A stretch of DNA of 64,000 nt. Source: Cryptomeria japonica (Eukaryota > Streptophyta > Pinopsida > Cupressales > Cupressaceae). Each line of letters begins with the position of its first letter. Within the stretch, counting starts at the first letter, position 1. The position numbers and the translations under genes were made by a program. The stretch is from NCBI RefSeq assembly GCF_030272615.1, contig NC_081405.1:26238272-26302271 (forward strand). The letters run 5' to 3'. Under the pieces are notes generated by a model. It had not been told where the DNA came from and made no database searches. It was given only the letters and a program-made list of their open reading frames with translations. This document shows, piece by piece, positions 49,083-60,275 of this stretch.

Positions 49083-49789
49083 TCAACAATTTCTGCAATC
49101 TCTTGTTAAATCATCTATATGCCTTGCTCTTAGATGAATAACCAAGAAATATTCCTTCATCACTTCTAGGATCAAATTTGCCAATATACTCATCTCTTCT
49201 AATATAGCATTTACTTCCAAATATTCTAAAATATTTAAGAATAGGAGTATTACCAAACCATAGTTCATGAGGGGTCTTACCGGTTTCACCTCTAATGTGA
49301 ACTCCGTTGAATGTATAAATTGTTGTATTGACCACTTCTCTCCAGTATATATGAGGTAGATTTGCTTCTTATATCATACTTTTGGCTGCATCCAAGATAG
49401 TTTTGTTTTTTCCTTTCCACAACTCCATTCTGCTAGGGTGTTTGGGGTGTTGATAACTATCTTCTGATCCCATTCACTTCACAGAATGTATTAAATTCCT
49501 TAGATGTGAATTCTCCTCCTTAATCTGATCTCAAACATTTGATTTTCTTGTTGGTTTCATTTTCTACCATCACCTTGAATAGTTTGAATTTCCCAAATGC
49601 TTCTGATTTTTGTTTGAAAAAAGTAACCCAACACATTCTCGAATAGTCCTCAATGATTAAGATAAAATACATGTCTCCTTGTATACTTCTAGTTCTTGTT
49701 GAACCACATAAATCAGTATGAATTAAATCAAGAACATTGTTAGACTTCTCTGGAATACTCTTGAAAGTTTCTCTAACTTGCTTTCCAAA
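49083..49789 (-). pseudogene. Integrase of C
   Basis: DDE triad: Asp in DLIHTDLCGST, Asp in KCLRSD followed by a TAA and GGEFTSKEF, Glu in NGVVERK. Continues VNTTIYTFNGVHIRG, HELWFGNTPILKYF, GSKCYIRRDEY and GIFLGYSSKSKAYR. One frame change between 49335 and 49520. Additional stops sit where Gln is expected (IRR-stop-LSTP). Confidence 0.85.
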
Positions 49790-50299
49790 TTGGCATTCCT
49801 TACATACCGGATTGTGAGGTTTAACAATCTTAGGTAAATCTCTTACTGTCTTTGTTATACTAATTTTCACAATGCAATCAAAATGTACATGATAAAGTCT
49901 CTTATGCCATAACCAACTTTCATCAATATGTGCAATCAAACATGCTTTCTCGTTGTTGTTCAAATGAAAGATATTACCTCTAGTCTGATTACCGACTGCA
50001 ATTTCCAAACCAATTCTGTTTAAGATTTTGCATTTACCATTCTTGAATTATAACTGAAATCTTTTCTCAACTAATTGACCAACACTCAAAATATTATACT
50101 TCAAACCTTCAACATAGTAAACATTATCAGTATTGTGCTTACCATCAAAAGATATAGTGCCTTTTCCTTTGATCAAACAAGCTTTATCATCTCCAAATCT
50201 TCCTAGACCTCCATTGTAATCCTGAAAGGTTAAGAATTTACTCTTATCACCATTCATATGATGTGAACATCCTGAATCAATAATCCATTCATCCTTATC
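49790..50299 (-). pseudogene. Protease and GAG-pre-integrase domain of C
   Basis: Protease site EWIIDSGCSHHMNGD near 50265-50300, then GRFGDDKACLIKGKGTI and VEGLKYNILSVGQL. The zinc domain shows SWLWHKRLYHVHFD and NPVCKECQFGKQ. One TAA near 50045. Same frame as integrase up to 49520. Confidence 0.8.
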
Positions 50300-51393
50300 T
50301 TCAACTTTAGCTGGTAGGGCCTGCTCTACTAGTTGAATAGTAAGTGTCGATTGATCTTATGTTATAGCAACAAAATCCCATCCATTGTTTGTTGGATCCT
50401 CATCAGAATCATCAATAACTCCTTCATCAGCATAAAAATAAGATTTGTCTCTATTCTTCTTAAACTTGTATTTCTAATAATCAAGGTTAGGCTTATATGT
50501 TCTTTTAGCTTCTTCTCTTAATCTTGCATGTCTATCAGGACATCTAGAAGCCATATGACCAATCTTATTATAGTTAAAACATTTAAAGGGTCTTTACCTT
50601 CATACTTATTTCCAATTGGACCTTTAGGCATTTTCCTTGCAAATAGTACTTCAAGTTCTTCAAGTTCTTCATTTTCTCTCATGCTTTCTTCAAGTTCTCT
50701 TGCATAGAAGGATTTCCAATCAGATTTATCAGATGATGATGATGATGCCTTGAAAGCTAGATCTATCTTAATAGTAGTAACAGGACCAAATTCCTCAAGT
50801 TCAAAAGCTGAAAGTTTTCCAGCCAAGGTGTCTCCAGATATTGATGCATTAGGAATTCTTCTCAATTAATTTATAGCAGTAACTTTCATTTTATATGCCG
50901 GTGGCAAAGCTCTTAAAAATTTAGCAACAATCTCATCTTCACTTAAGGTTCCTCCACAATATTGTATACCCAAAACAATTTCATTTACTCTTTCCATAAA
51001 AGCATAAATTCTTTCATCTTCTTCCATTTTCAGACTTTCATACCTGACCTGGAAGCATTCAAGTTTTGCAATTTTGAATGTGGAATCTCCTTCATTCAAT
51101 GTTTCTAGTTTTTCCCCAATAGCTTTAGCAGTAGATTTGTCTGACAATCCCATGACTTGTTGATCTCATAATGTGCTCAAAAGTGTTTCTCTTGCTTTGC
51201 AATCATTTTCCTCATCTTTAGCCAAGTTAGGTGGATTAGGTTGACCTTGAGTAGGAGTAGTATAGCAATTCTGTGTAACATACCATATGTCCTTTCCAAT
51301 GCAATTCAAATATGTCTCCATCCTGATCTTCCTTATGCCATAGTTAGTTCCATCAAGTTTCAGACTTTCCTTCCTGAAATAGTTAGAAGACAT
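50300..51393 (-). pseudogene. Gag of C
   Basis: Starts at the ATG at 51393 (MSSNYFRKESLKLDGTNYGI), with UBN2-type blocks (METYLNCIGKDIW, LETLNEGDSTFKIAKL, LKMEEDERIYAFMERVNEI, VAKFLRALPPAYKMKVTAIN). A TGA at 51163 and TAA near 50863 interrupt it. A one-base change near 50585 shifts the frame just before the zinc knuckle CFNYNKIGHMASRC, whose second Cys is Tyr. Downstream a short acidic region leads to the protease. Confidence 0.85.
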
Positions 51394-51436
51394 TGGATCT
51401 CCTCAAGTTGTTAAACTTCTGCAAAAAGAGGATTAG

Positions 51437-51448
51437 GCTCTGATACCA
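51437..51448 (-). other. Primer binding site of C
   Basis: Minus-strand TGGTATCAGAGC, exact, two bases from the LTR end at 51451. Confidence 0.9.
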
Positions 51449-51450
51449 AT

Positions 51451-53573
51451 TGTTAGGTCCTGGAGACAACTGAGACGGGAGGTGAATCAGTTGTCTAATA
51501 AATTCAAATAAAATTAACCAAAAATTAATGCTTAATGCTGGTAAACCAAACTTTATGTTGGTAGATAGTTTTATCAGTTAATTGCAGTACCGGTAAAGAT
51601 TAATGCATGAAATAGAAAGACAACAACATCCACAACACATAACACAAATAATTGTACGTGGAAACATTGTAAGGGGAAAAACCACGGTGGGAAGCCTTAC
51701 CCACAATCAGATGACACTACTGCAGATAGTATGTGTGTACAATATGGATTATGTACATGCAAAAAGGCCAGCTACCTAGAGCTCACTGCTCAATCACAAA
51801 ATGAGAGTTACACTAACTACAATTGGATGGTTAAATCCAATAATAATGTACTGCATAAAACAGCATCTTTATATGTTGGATTTAGTGTCGGTTTAGTTCT
51901 GATTGCCTTCACAAAAACCTTCCTTCAACCTTCAAATGATGTCTACGTGTATAGCTCTGCTTATTTTCACATATACCCTATTACAATTCTTTTTTTCAAT
52001 CGCCTATCAATCTCACAAATGAGATCTTACATTTATATCATAACCTAAGACCAATTGAATAGGTCGGCTCACTAAAAGATATTACAATAAAATTAATTAC
52101 AAATAAATCAATATTTGATGCATGATGTCAGCTCAATGCATTTACAATAATAATAAATCATCTCCATAATGTGTCATGCTGATCTGGAATAGATATGTAT
52201 GTGTTAGGTCTCAGAGACAACTGAGAGGGGGGGGTGAATCAATTGCCCAATAAATTCAATCAAAATTAACTTAACCAAAACTTAATGCTTAATACCGGTA
52301 AACCAAACTTTATGTCGGTAGACAGTCTTATCAGTTAATTGCAGTACTAGTAAAGATTAATGGATGAAATAGAAAGACAATAACATCCACAACACATAAC
52401 ACAAATATTTGTACGTGGAAAACCTACAAGGGGAAAAACCACAGTGGGAAGCCTTACCCACAATCAAATGATACTACTGCAGATAATATGTGTGTACAAT
52501 ATGGATTCTGCACATGCAGAAAAGCCAGCTGCCTAGAGCTCACTACTCAATCACAAAATGAGAGTAACATTGACTACAATTGGATGGTTAAATCCAATGA
52601 TAATGTACTACATAAAATAGGATCTTCATATGTTGGATTCAGTACCAGTTTAATTTTGATTGCCTTCACAAAATCCTTCCTTCGACCTTCAAATGATGTC
52701 TACGTGTATAGCTCTGCTTATTTTCACATATACCTTATTGCAATCCTTTTTGCATTCACATGTTTGTCTTACAAATGAGATCGTACATTTATACCATAAC
52801 ATAAGACCAATTTGAATAGGTCGGCTCACTAAAATATATTACAATAAAATCAATTACAAATAAATCAATATCTGATGCATGATGTCGGCTCAATGCATTT
52901 ACAATAATAATAATCATCTCCATAATGTGTCGTGTTGATCTGGAATAGATATACTTGTTGGTGCATATCCTGGACCTATTTGTCAATAACAGCAAATATG
53001 CAAACCCAAATAAACAATTAACCAAATCGCCAAAACCAAGTGATTGAATAATGTCTTCGACATAACCAAGTAGTCTCCAAGTCATTCCAAGTGTCGGTGA
53101 ACAATATAATTTGTCGGTGACCCAAACATCGGTGACTGTGCATAAGTCTCAGACTTGTCGGTGAACATAACCAAAATCTCCAAGTGCTGATAAGTGTTGA
53201 CAAGCAATGACAGGTGTTGACTTCAATCACAAAACCATATCAACATATCCAAAATGCCAACAGCCTATCCATGCATTACCTAGACCTATTTGCCGGTAAC
53301 AACAAATATGCAAACCTGAATAAACAAATAACCAAATCACCAAAACCAAGTGATCAAATAATGTCTTCGACATAACCAAGTAGTCTCCAAGTCATTCCAA
53401 GTGTCGGTGAACAATATAACATGTCAATGAACCAAATACTGGTGGCTGTGCATAAGTCTTTGACTTGCCAGTGAACATAACCAAAGATCTCCAAGTGTTG
53501 ATAAGTGTTGACAAGTGAAGACAGGTGTTGACATCAATGACAAAACCATATCAACATATCCAAAATACCAACA
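51451..53573 (-). repeat. 5' LTR of C, split by a solo LTR
   Basis: Parts 51451-52201 and 53263-53573 align to the 3' LTR; the break falls after GGAATAGATATG, where the 3' LTR reads GGAATAGATATGTCTATC. Confidence 0.9.
52202..53262 (-). mobile_element. Solo LTR of the C family nested in C's 5' LTR
   Basis: A complete 1061-base copy (minus-strand TGTTGGCATTTTGG ... CCTAACA) in the same orientation as its host LTR, without PBS or PPT. The target duplication is not clean (GTATG against GCCTA), so either it has decayed or the copy came by recombination. Confidence 0.8.
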
Positions 53574-54150
53574 TTGTGAATCTCAAATCAAGAATATGTG
53601 AAGCTTTTCTTGTTTTGTAATGTGAATGCTCAATTTGCCAACATAACCTTAGTGTTTTGTGGATATCAAATTGACAAAATTTAGGTATGAAATTGAATGA
53701 TTATGAAATGATTCAATCTAGAGTTTAAAATTTGATCCATGATAGGATTGATGAGGACATTTGACAAGCATGGGGGAGTTGCACATTGTTTTAATCATTA
53801 CTTTATTTATTATCAAATCAAATTAATAGGAGAGTTAACAAATCTTATTGATGAGTTAATTGACTACATGGAGGAGTTAACTAAATTGTGCACGAGAGAA
53901 TTGAGGGGAGTTAACAATTTAAATAAAATATTTAAATGATCACATGAATGAGTGAAGTGTATATGATTGATGAGCCAGACTAGGAGTAAGCTTGAGTGAA
54001 CTTATATACTTGGTAGTCAACTACGTGAGTGGAATTTGAAAATTTAATTATTGGTGCATATATTAATATTAATTTATTTATTTTTAATTAGTAAAATGAC
54101 AACAAGGGGAATCCTCCCATCATATTATATCAAACAAACCTTTGCAGTGT

Positions 54151-55370
54151 TCTTCATGCCACCCCAAAATAGTAAAAAGGGGTGTCTACAACTAATCTAC
54201 CTTCTACTCCTATGATTTACATTAAGTAAAAAATGGGAGAGAATTTCTACTATAATATTTTAACATTTACATAGTTTGTATATGCATGTCCCCCATTATC
54301 ATTTAAATATAACTTCTAATAACCTAGTTGCTCACACACACTAATAGAGATCAATTATAATTACTAATCTTAATGAAATCTTGAAGCCAGACGAGCCCTT
54401 CCATTGGTGCAGACCCTAGAATTTGCTTGAGGAATAGCACACACATCCTCACATATGGATGGTTGTGTGAAAATAAAATATGCATATTCATGGGGGTACT
54501 TCTCCACCATCTAATATGCATGATGTATAAATCTTATGGCAACTAGATATCATCCCCATCCATAATCATCTCTATAATATCATCTATTTCACCCAAGAAT
54601 TGATTCTAAGCTAGCCTTTTACACAATGCCTTCATTGCCTTTGATGACTCCCCCACATCTACCAACATAGCCAAGAACATAGATGCAATGCTCATGTTAA
54701 CCCTATGCTTGTAGTATGTTTTCAAGAAAGGGTCACCAAAAACCCCTCTAACAACCTACAAGATTAACTCATGATTGGTTTTAAAAATTCCTTTCAATCT
54801 CTTTTTTTTAATCTCACCCAAGAAATCCATTTGTCTGCACTTGCATGAAAGTCAGATGTGTCCATTTTCTCTCAACCTTACATGCACTATTCATTAGTGC
54901 TTTGCTAGGTTTCCAAATTGGTTTAATAGAGGCAACCTTCTTTGATTGTCATTCCTTTCATTTATTACTCTAACAGGATGGGCATGCACTTCCTAACCAT
55001 AGATGCCTTGGCCACACTATTAAGAGATATAGCAAGGATTTCCCACTTCATGGCATTAATAATTTGCAGCATCATAAATTACATCCCTATGTAATTTCTT
55101 GCTTAGTTAGGCCCTATTTTAGCATTTCTGGCCTTTTGTGCCTAACATGCTTGATCCAACCCTAATTTAACATCAATTTTTGGCATCTCCTTTTCATTTT
55201 GGACCTCGTATACCAATTTGAGGCCACATTAGGGTGATCAGGTCACCCAAAGGCAACCTGCTCCGTGATGTTTGGCCCCAAATTTAAATTATAACACACT
55301 TAGTTACGTTGATTGGGAAATATTTTCCTGTCTTGGCCTGCTCTGAGTTTTCCACCCCGAAATGCTTGAG
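54151..55370. other. Non-coding stretch, possible start of LTR H
   Basis: No ORF. After the PPT-like AAAAAGGGG comes TGTCTACAAC at 54183, which could be an LTR start, but no partner copy is in the window to test it. Confidence 0.3.
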
Positions 55371-55375
55371 AGGGG

Positions 55376-55383
55376 TATATAAG
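55376..55383 (+). promoter_or_regulatory. TATA box, probable promoter of LTR H
   Basis: TATATAAG in the context GAGAGGGGTATATAAGCAAGG, about 1.2 kb before the putative LTR end at 56581. The GC-rich short lead-in and the gag-like ORF downstream fit an LTR promoter. Confidence 0.4.
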
Positions 55384-56863
55384 CAAGGTATCCTCCTCAT
55401 TTTGGGTGATCAATCAACTCTAATCTAGGAAACTCAAGAAGGAAAGGCTACTCAATTCAATTGAAGAGCAAGTGATCAAGCATCAAGGCATTGAATACTA
55501 GGAATAATTGGTGGATCTATGTACTTGTGATGGCTTCCATGATCTTCTCTTCCTAAATTCAACTACATTCAAAGCAACATCATATCTTCATGGACATTTT
55601 GACATCAAAGAGGATTTTATGAAGGTATAAACATTTCATTTTCAATTTTAGCCTTTGCTACCCAACGCCACACTTTAAATTCAAGTTCAATTCAATTAAA
55701 TTTCAAGGTTGATTCCAAAATCACTTTTTACCCAACATTTTCTATCTTTTATGTTGTATAGGAATAGGTGGTGTTGTTGATATGTGGCATCTGATCATGC
55801 AAGTAATGTACACTCATTATGTTTGCCATTTTTTGTTAAAAAAAATGACATTGAAAAAACCCTAAAAAATAGCCAATTTTGTATGTGCCCCTAAAAATTG
55901 CATGTTATAGTGGTTGGAATGTAAAAAGGCATTGTAATGGTGTTGTATTCATTTACTGGATAATAAGAAAATATTGGATGACTGTCTTCTGTGGATGTAG
56001 CCCATCTTGCATGAACCACGTTAAATCTTTGTGTTATTTGTGTTATGTATTTTTCTTCATCTTTTGTGTTTGTTTCTTCATATAATTGTTAATTCGTGTT
56101 TGCTTCAGATCTGTCTAAATCCTAATAGGTGCACCCATGGAAATAGGTATAGACTAATTAGGTGGAAATATATATTCTACAATTCATTGAAGTAGAAAGT
56201 GTCAGGAGTGGGCTGAGCACAACAACCCAGTCTCAGGAGCGGGTCGATCTAGGCATTATAGTCCCTCCATTTCTACCTCAAATTTGGACTGCAAGTCAAT
56301 TACAATTTGTTTTGTTGTCTCCTCTTCTGAAATTGTTTTGTCAGTTTATTGTCTTTCTATGCATGCTAAAAGCTGTCGATTTTAGCCTATTTGATCCTAG
56401 TTCATTTGATTCTCATTTACAATTATATAGTCATCTTCAAGTACCCCACAAGGAAGGATCATTGCATTCACTTTGTGCTTGAGCCTAGTGGATCATCTTC
56501 CTTACAATGTAAGGTAGGGAATTGAAATATATTCCTTGTTTGCATGCATAAACTTGTGAATCATATTTCACCCACCTTACATTTTGGTGAACTCGACGTA
56601 TGCTTGCATTGCTTCTGAATTTCAAATTTGATTCATATGAATTTAGTTAATCCATATTTGCAAACATTTCTAAAACATATAGCTTATGCACTCATAATTA
56701 TATTCATTTGATAGATAGTTACATTCTCATGCGTCTTTCCTATTTGGATGTTTAGATCTGATCTGTATTACATTCTATGCATTTAGAGATTCAAATTTCC
56801 TTCAATTTATGCAATGTTTAAATGGTCAATTTGTTAAATATTTGTATGGTTTAGACATTTCCT
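55384..56863 (+). other. Putative R-U5 and leader of element H
   Basis: CTTACA at 56576-56581 could be the LTR terminus, followed by TTTTGGTGAACTCGACG, a PBS-like sequence beginning TGG. I do not recognise the tRNA. No second LTR in the window. Confidence 0.3.
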
Positions 56864-57688
56864 TTGTGTATGAGTTATAGACATATGGATTTCTTAAAAG
56901 GTGTAGAGCCAGAGTCAACCAACATTTTCCATGGGAATTTAGGTGAAACCTCTATACCTACACATGAAATATCTAACATTATTGACAATCATTTTTGCCA
57001 CACTTATCATGATGAGGATGAATCCTTAACACAAGTGACTCTTACCCAAGTAGTAAAGCTTGTCCATGATTTTGAAAGGCTTGAACATTAAATGGGTAAA
57101 TAATACTTGAATAGTGAGGCAATCTCCTTGACTGAAGGGTTTAGGAGGATGGTTCAAAATGATGAACATGGTGTGGATTTGTTGCGTGGTATATCTCATA
57201 TTCTCCATGATAATTATATATCCATGAAAAATTGTGTTGAGCTTCTTCACTTCTCTTATCCTCCTAATAATATTGAAAATCTCATTCCTATTCCAACATC
57301 ATTGCCTAATGTACCTACTTATACTCCACCTATCGTGTCTACATCTACACAAAATGTCAATCCTAGACATGTTGACGAGTCTTGAAGGAATTCCTCTAAT
57401 ACCTCCTCCAGTGAGTGTTCCATGTATTTCCCAACCAAATCTTCGATACCTACTTACCACAACGTCCCACTTTTGTATTCTAATAATCCATCTATTTCTC
57501 ATAACATTTCACATCCTTCATTATTCAACGTATTCACTGAAGCAACTATTAATAATATAGCCCAAAGTGTTTCATCTTTGCAACAACAATTGGCTTCTTT
57601 AACCCAATCCAAGTTTAATGTTACCATATATGATGTTGCAATCCCACTTTACGATGATGTTGTTCATGTTGTTCTTCCTAAAGATATA
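56864..57688 (+). pseudogene. Gag-like ORF of element H, cut by a solo LTR
   Basis: One frame from the ATG at 56864 with stops near 57089, 57101 and 57383. It encodes an acidic start (HMDFLKGVEPESTNIFHGN), a helical part (AISLTEGFRRMVQNDEHGVD, YISMKNCVELLHF), a Pro/Ser/Thr-rich stretch and a short helix INNIAQSVSSLQQQLASLTQ. This layout is like the N-terminal half of some plant gypsy gag proteins that lie ahead of the capsid region, but no capsid or zinc motif is present before the frame is cut at 57688. Family not assigned with certainty. Confidence 0.4.
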
Positions 57689-59014
57689 TGTTGGCAACAA
57701 CAATGCAAGAAAATTGAGAGGGGGGTGAATTAGTTTTCACCAAACTTAAACAAATTAACCTCAACTTCAGATCAGATCAAGAACAACAATAATAGAGATA
57801 AACACCACGTCAAAAACACACATAACACACATATTTTTGATGTGGAAAACATGATTAAGGGGAAAACCATGATGGGAACCTACCCACAATATGATGATAC
57901 TTTGTAGTAGTACGTGTAAATATTACAATGGGGAATTCACATGCATTCAGGTACATTGTCTAGAGCTCACTGCTTAAAAACAACAAAGGGTTACAACCCT
58001 GGGAAGGCTCACTATCTTGCAAAGATTGGACACCAATCTGGATTACATGAACTAAAAGGATAGAATCTCCAAGTGCCTGATCACAATTCCAGTTAAGCAC
58101 ACTGTTTGCTCTGCAACACTCTTCTAAAAGATCAATTCGCTTGTTCGCACATACATCACTCTCAAAGAATGAAGACACACCACAGACACAACTTGCATGG
58201 TTATTAAACTTATTTATACAAATCATCAACCTTAATTTCAAGATCGGCTCAACTCATAAGACCTAATTACAAAATTACATCACACGATACATAAATCCAT
58301 ATGCAGACCAATACAATGTCAACAAGGACATATCATAGACCCAAATCATATCCTCGAACATGCAACACCACTAAATATCTTACCGAGATCATCCGCAACA
58401 TGCAAGAACCATTAGGTCGGCCAAAAAGTCGTATAACACAAAGAATACCACCAGACCAATAAAATCTTCAATAACGCACACATTGATCAATGCAGACCAG
58501 CAACACGCATAGCAAACGATCTAGAAATACCAACAAACAACATGAATTCCTCTATAACAACTGCAACAACTTGGATTACAAGAATCATCATCATCTCCCT
58601 TCCAGAGCTCAAGAACACCAATACAACAAATTGAAAGATATGCATGTGAAGTTTCAAATCATGAACCATTCAAACTAAGGACACACATGAATGTCCCAAA
58701 CACTCTCTGAAATCCACACAACATAATGAATCAATTCCAAAGAATTATAAACTAGAAATAACAACTCTACAATACATAACCAACATAAAAACCAATCACC
58801 ACACCGGATCACATGACCTGATCAAATCTCCTTTCGGAACATAGAAACTCATGTTGAATCAACAGAAGATACTAATATTTGAATCCTTAAATCTGCATCA
58901 ACATATCTGCAATAAATCAGCCAAACCAACTATCCACAACACAAAAGCACAAGAACACAGGAATATGTTGACATCAATGACAACAACACATTCCAACAAC
59001 TCTAATATCCAACA
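57689..59014 (-). mobile_element. B3: solo LTR of the B family (1.33 kb)
   Basis: Minus-strand TGTTGGATATTAG ... GTTGCCAACA, flanked on both sides by ATATA (57684-57688 and 59015-59019). Same length and order as the B2 LTR. No PBS or PPT. It interrupts element H. Confidence 0.9.
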
Positions 59015-59108
59015 ATATATACATGAAAATATAACATTTAAGTATAAGAAAGGAAAAAGACATATTGAAATGTGACTTATACTTAAATGTTATATTTCAT
59101 GTATATAT
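59015..59108. repeat. 94-bp hairpin-forming inverted repeat
   Basis: Arms 59015-59046 and 59078-59108 are complementary over about 31 bases with a single one-base bulge, around a 31-base loop. A third half-copy (TATTTCATGTATATATGTCATTT) follows at 59143-59166. The left arm's first bases are the target duplication of B3. Confidence 0.85.
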
Positions 59109-60275
59109 AAGTCATTTACAATATTAAAAAAAAAAAATTAAAAATATTTCATGTATATATGTCATTTTCAATATAAAAAAAGCAATATAAAAAGAAATGG
59201 GATCCTATTTATGAAATGGGATCCCATTCCCATGTTTTATGAAATGGGATCCTATTTCTAGAATGAGGTCCCATTTTAAAAAAATTGAATTCTAGTACTA
59301 ATTTTTGTGTGGATTTCACTTTGGAAAAAGGCTTGGGGAGCTAACCCTTAGCCTTGGACCTGGTTTGACCTGCAACTCGAAGGCCATGTCAATGTCCATA
59401 CAAAATATTGACTTTGGACATATATCTGAAGACTTTTTTTGCAGATTTTTTGAAGACATAAAAACCCATTATAGAAGAGACTATCTAGATTACAAATTTA
59501 TTTATTTTTTAACTAGATTAATTTTTAGATTTTTAATATAATTTCTAATGAAAGAGGTCCATAAAATTGAAATAACATGGTTACTTACTTTTTTAATAAC
59601 TTTTTTGTTTCTAAGTTTTTTGAAAAACAAATTATATGGCATCAAACTAGAGATAATTCTATACAATTTTTTTTAAAAATCAAAAACTGATAAGTTTAGG
59701 TCAAGTTATGCTTGTCAAGTGTTTTTCAAAACAACAATTATGTCAAATTAAAAATTAATTAAAAAATATTTAGAAAAAAATTACAAAAAGATATCCTCAT
59801 CAAAGTTGAGTGTGTACAAATATTTTCCCAAAAGGATTTAGAAAAATAATTTCATTTAGGTCAAATTATGCTTGTCATACACGGGCATGGTATGGTCCTG
59901 AAAAGGTGACTTTAAAACTATAGGTTCTAGAAATGCCTATTAAAACAATTTATGTCATCTGGGTATTAAAATAAATTACATATTTGAAAACTAGACTTCG
60001 AGAACTACATTTTCTAGTCTTGACTTTTCCCAAGAAGTGCTTCAAAATTTTAGGTCAATTGGGATGAATTTTGAAAAATAGGGAAAACACTTCCACTTTT
60101 TGGCCAAAAAGTGGACTCAACTTCTTGCACACACCCAAATCCTCATCTAGGACATCCTAAAAAGGGGACTTGCAATCTTCATTACCTCTATTTGTTAAGG
60201 GGTATTCTACCTCACTATTGAGAGTTTGAGAAGGAAAAACTTGTGTTAGTTCTAATACTTAATGTAAAGTACAGA
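59109..60275. other. AT-rich non-coding stretch
   Basis: No gene seen. Near 59197-59280 a short unit AAATGGGATCC(C/T)ATT is repeated four times with both orientations mixed. The ORF at 59305-59541 has no recognisable feature. Confidence 0.5.

Larger units (their letters stand above)
45884..53573 (-). mobile_element. C: full-length copia element, 7.7 kb including a nested solo LTR
   Basis: 3' LTR at 45884-46939 (1056 bases), 5' LTR at 51451-52201 plus 53263-53573 (1062 bases), PBS at 51437-51448, PPT at 46940-46953. The interior has gag, protease, integrase, RT and RNase H in copia order. Flanks are GTGTG (45879-45883) and TTGTG (53574-53578), consistent with a 5-bp target duplication, and unit 1 of the tandem duplication shows the empty site. 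Stops and a few frameshifts make it inactive. Confidence 0.9.
43636..54150. repeat. Tandem duplication, unit 2, interrupted by element C
   Basis: Runs 43636-45883 and, after element C, 53574-54150. It has its own extra segment of about 0.6 kb near 44090-44700. Removing C restores collinearity with unit 1 (CACATGTG-AA-CTCAAA). No coding potential. The sequence at the end, ATAGTAAAAAGGGG at 54169-54182, resembles a PPT. Confidence 0.75.

Noticed and set aside
46169-52778. A plus-strand ORF present three times (46169, 51731, 52488) that looks conserved
   Set aside because: The three copies are the same position in three C-family LTRs, antisense to the element; conservation follows from LTR duplication, and lengths and frames vary.
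59305-59541. Small ORF of 78 codons
   Set aside because: No homology signal, no promoter or codon bias visible, and it lies in unstructured AT-rich DNA.
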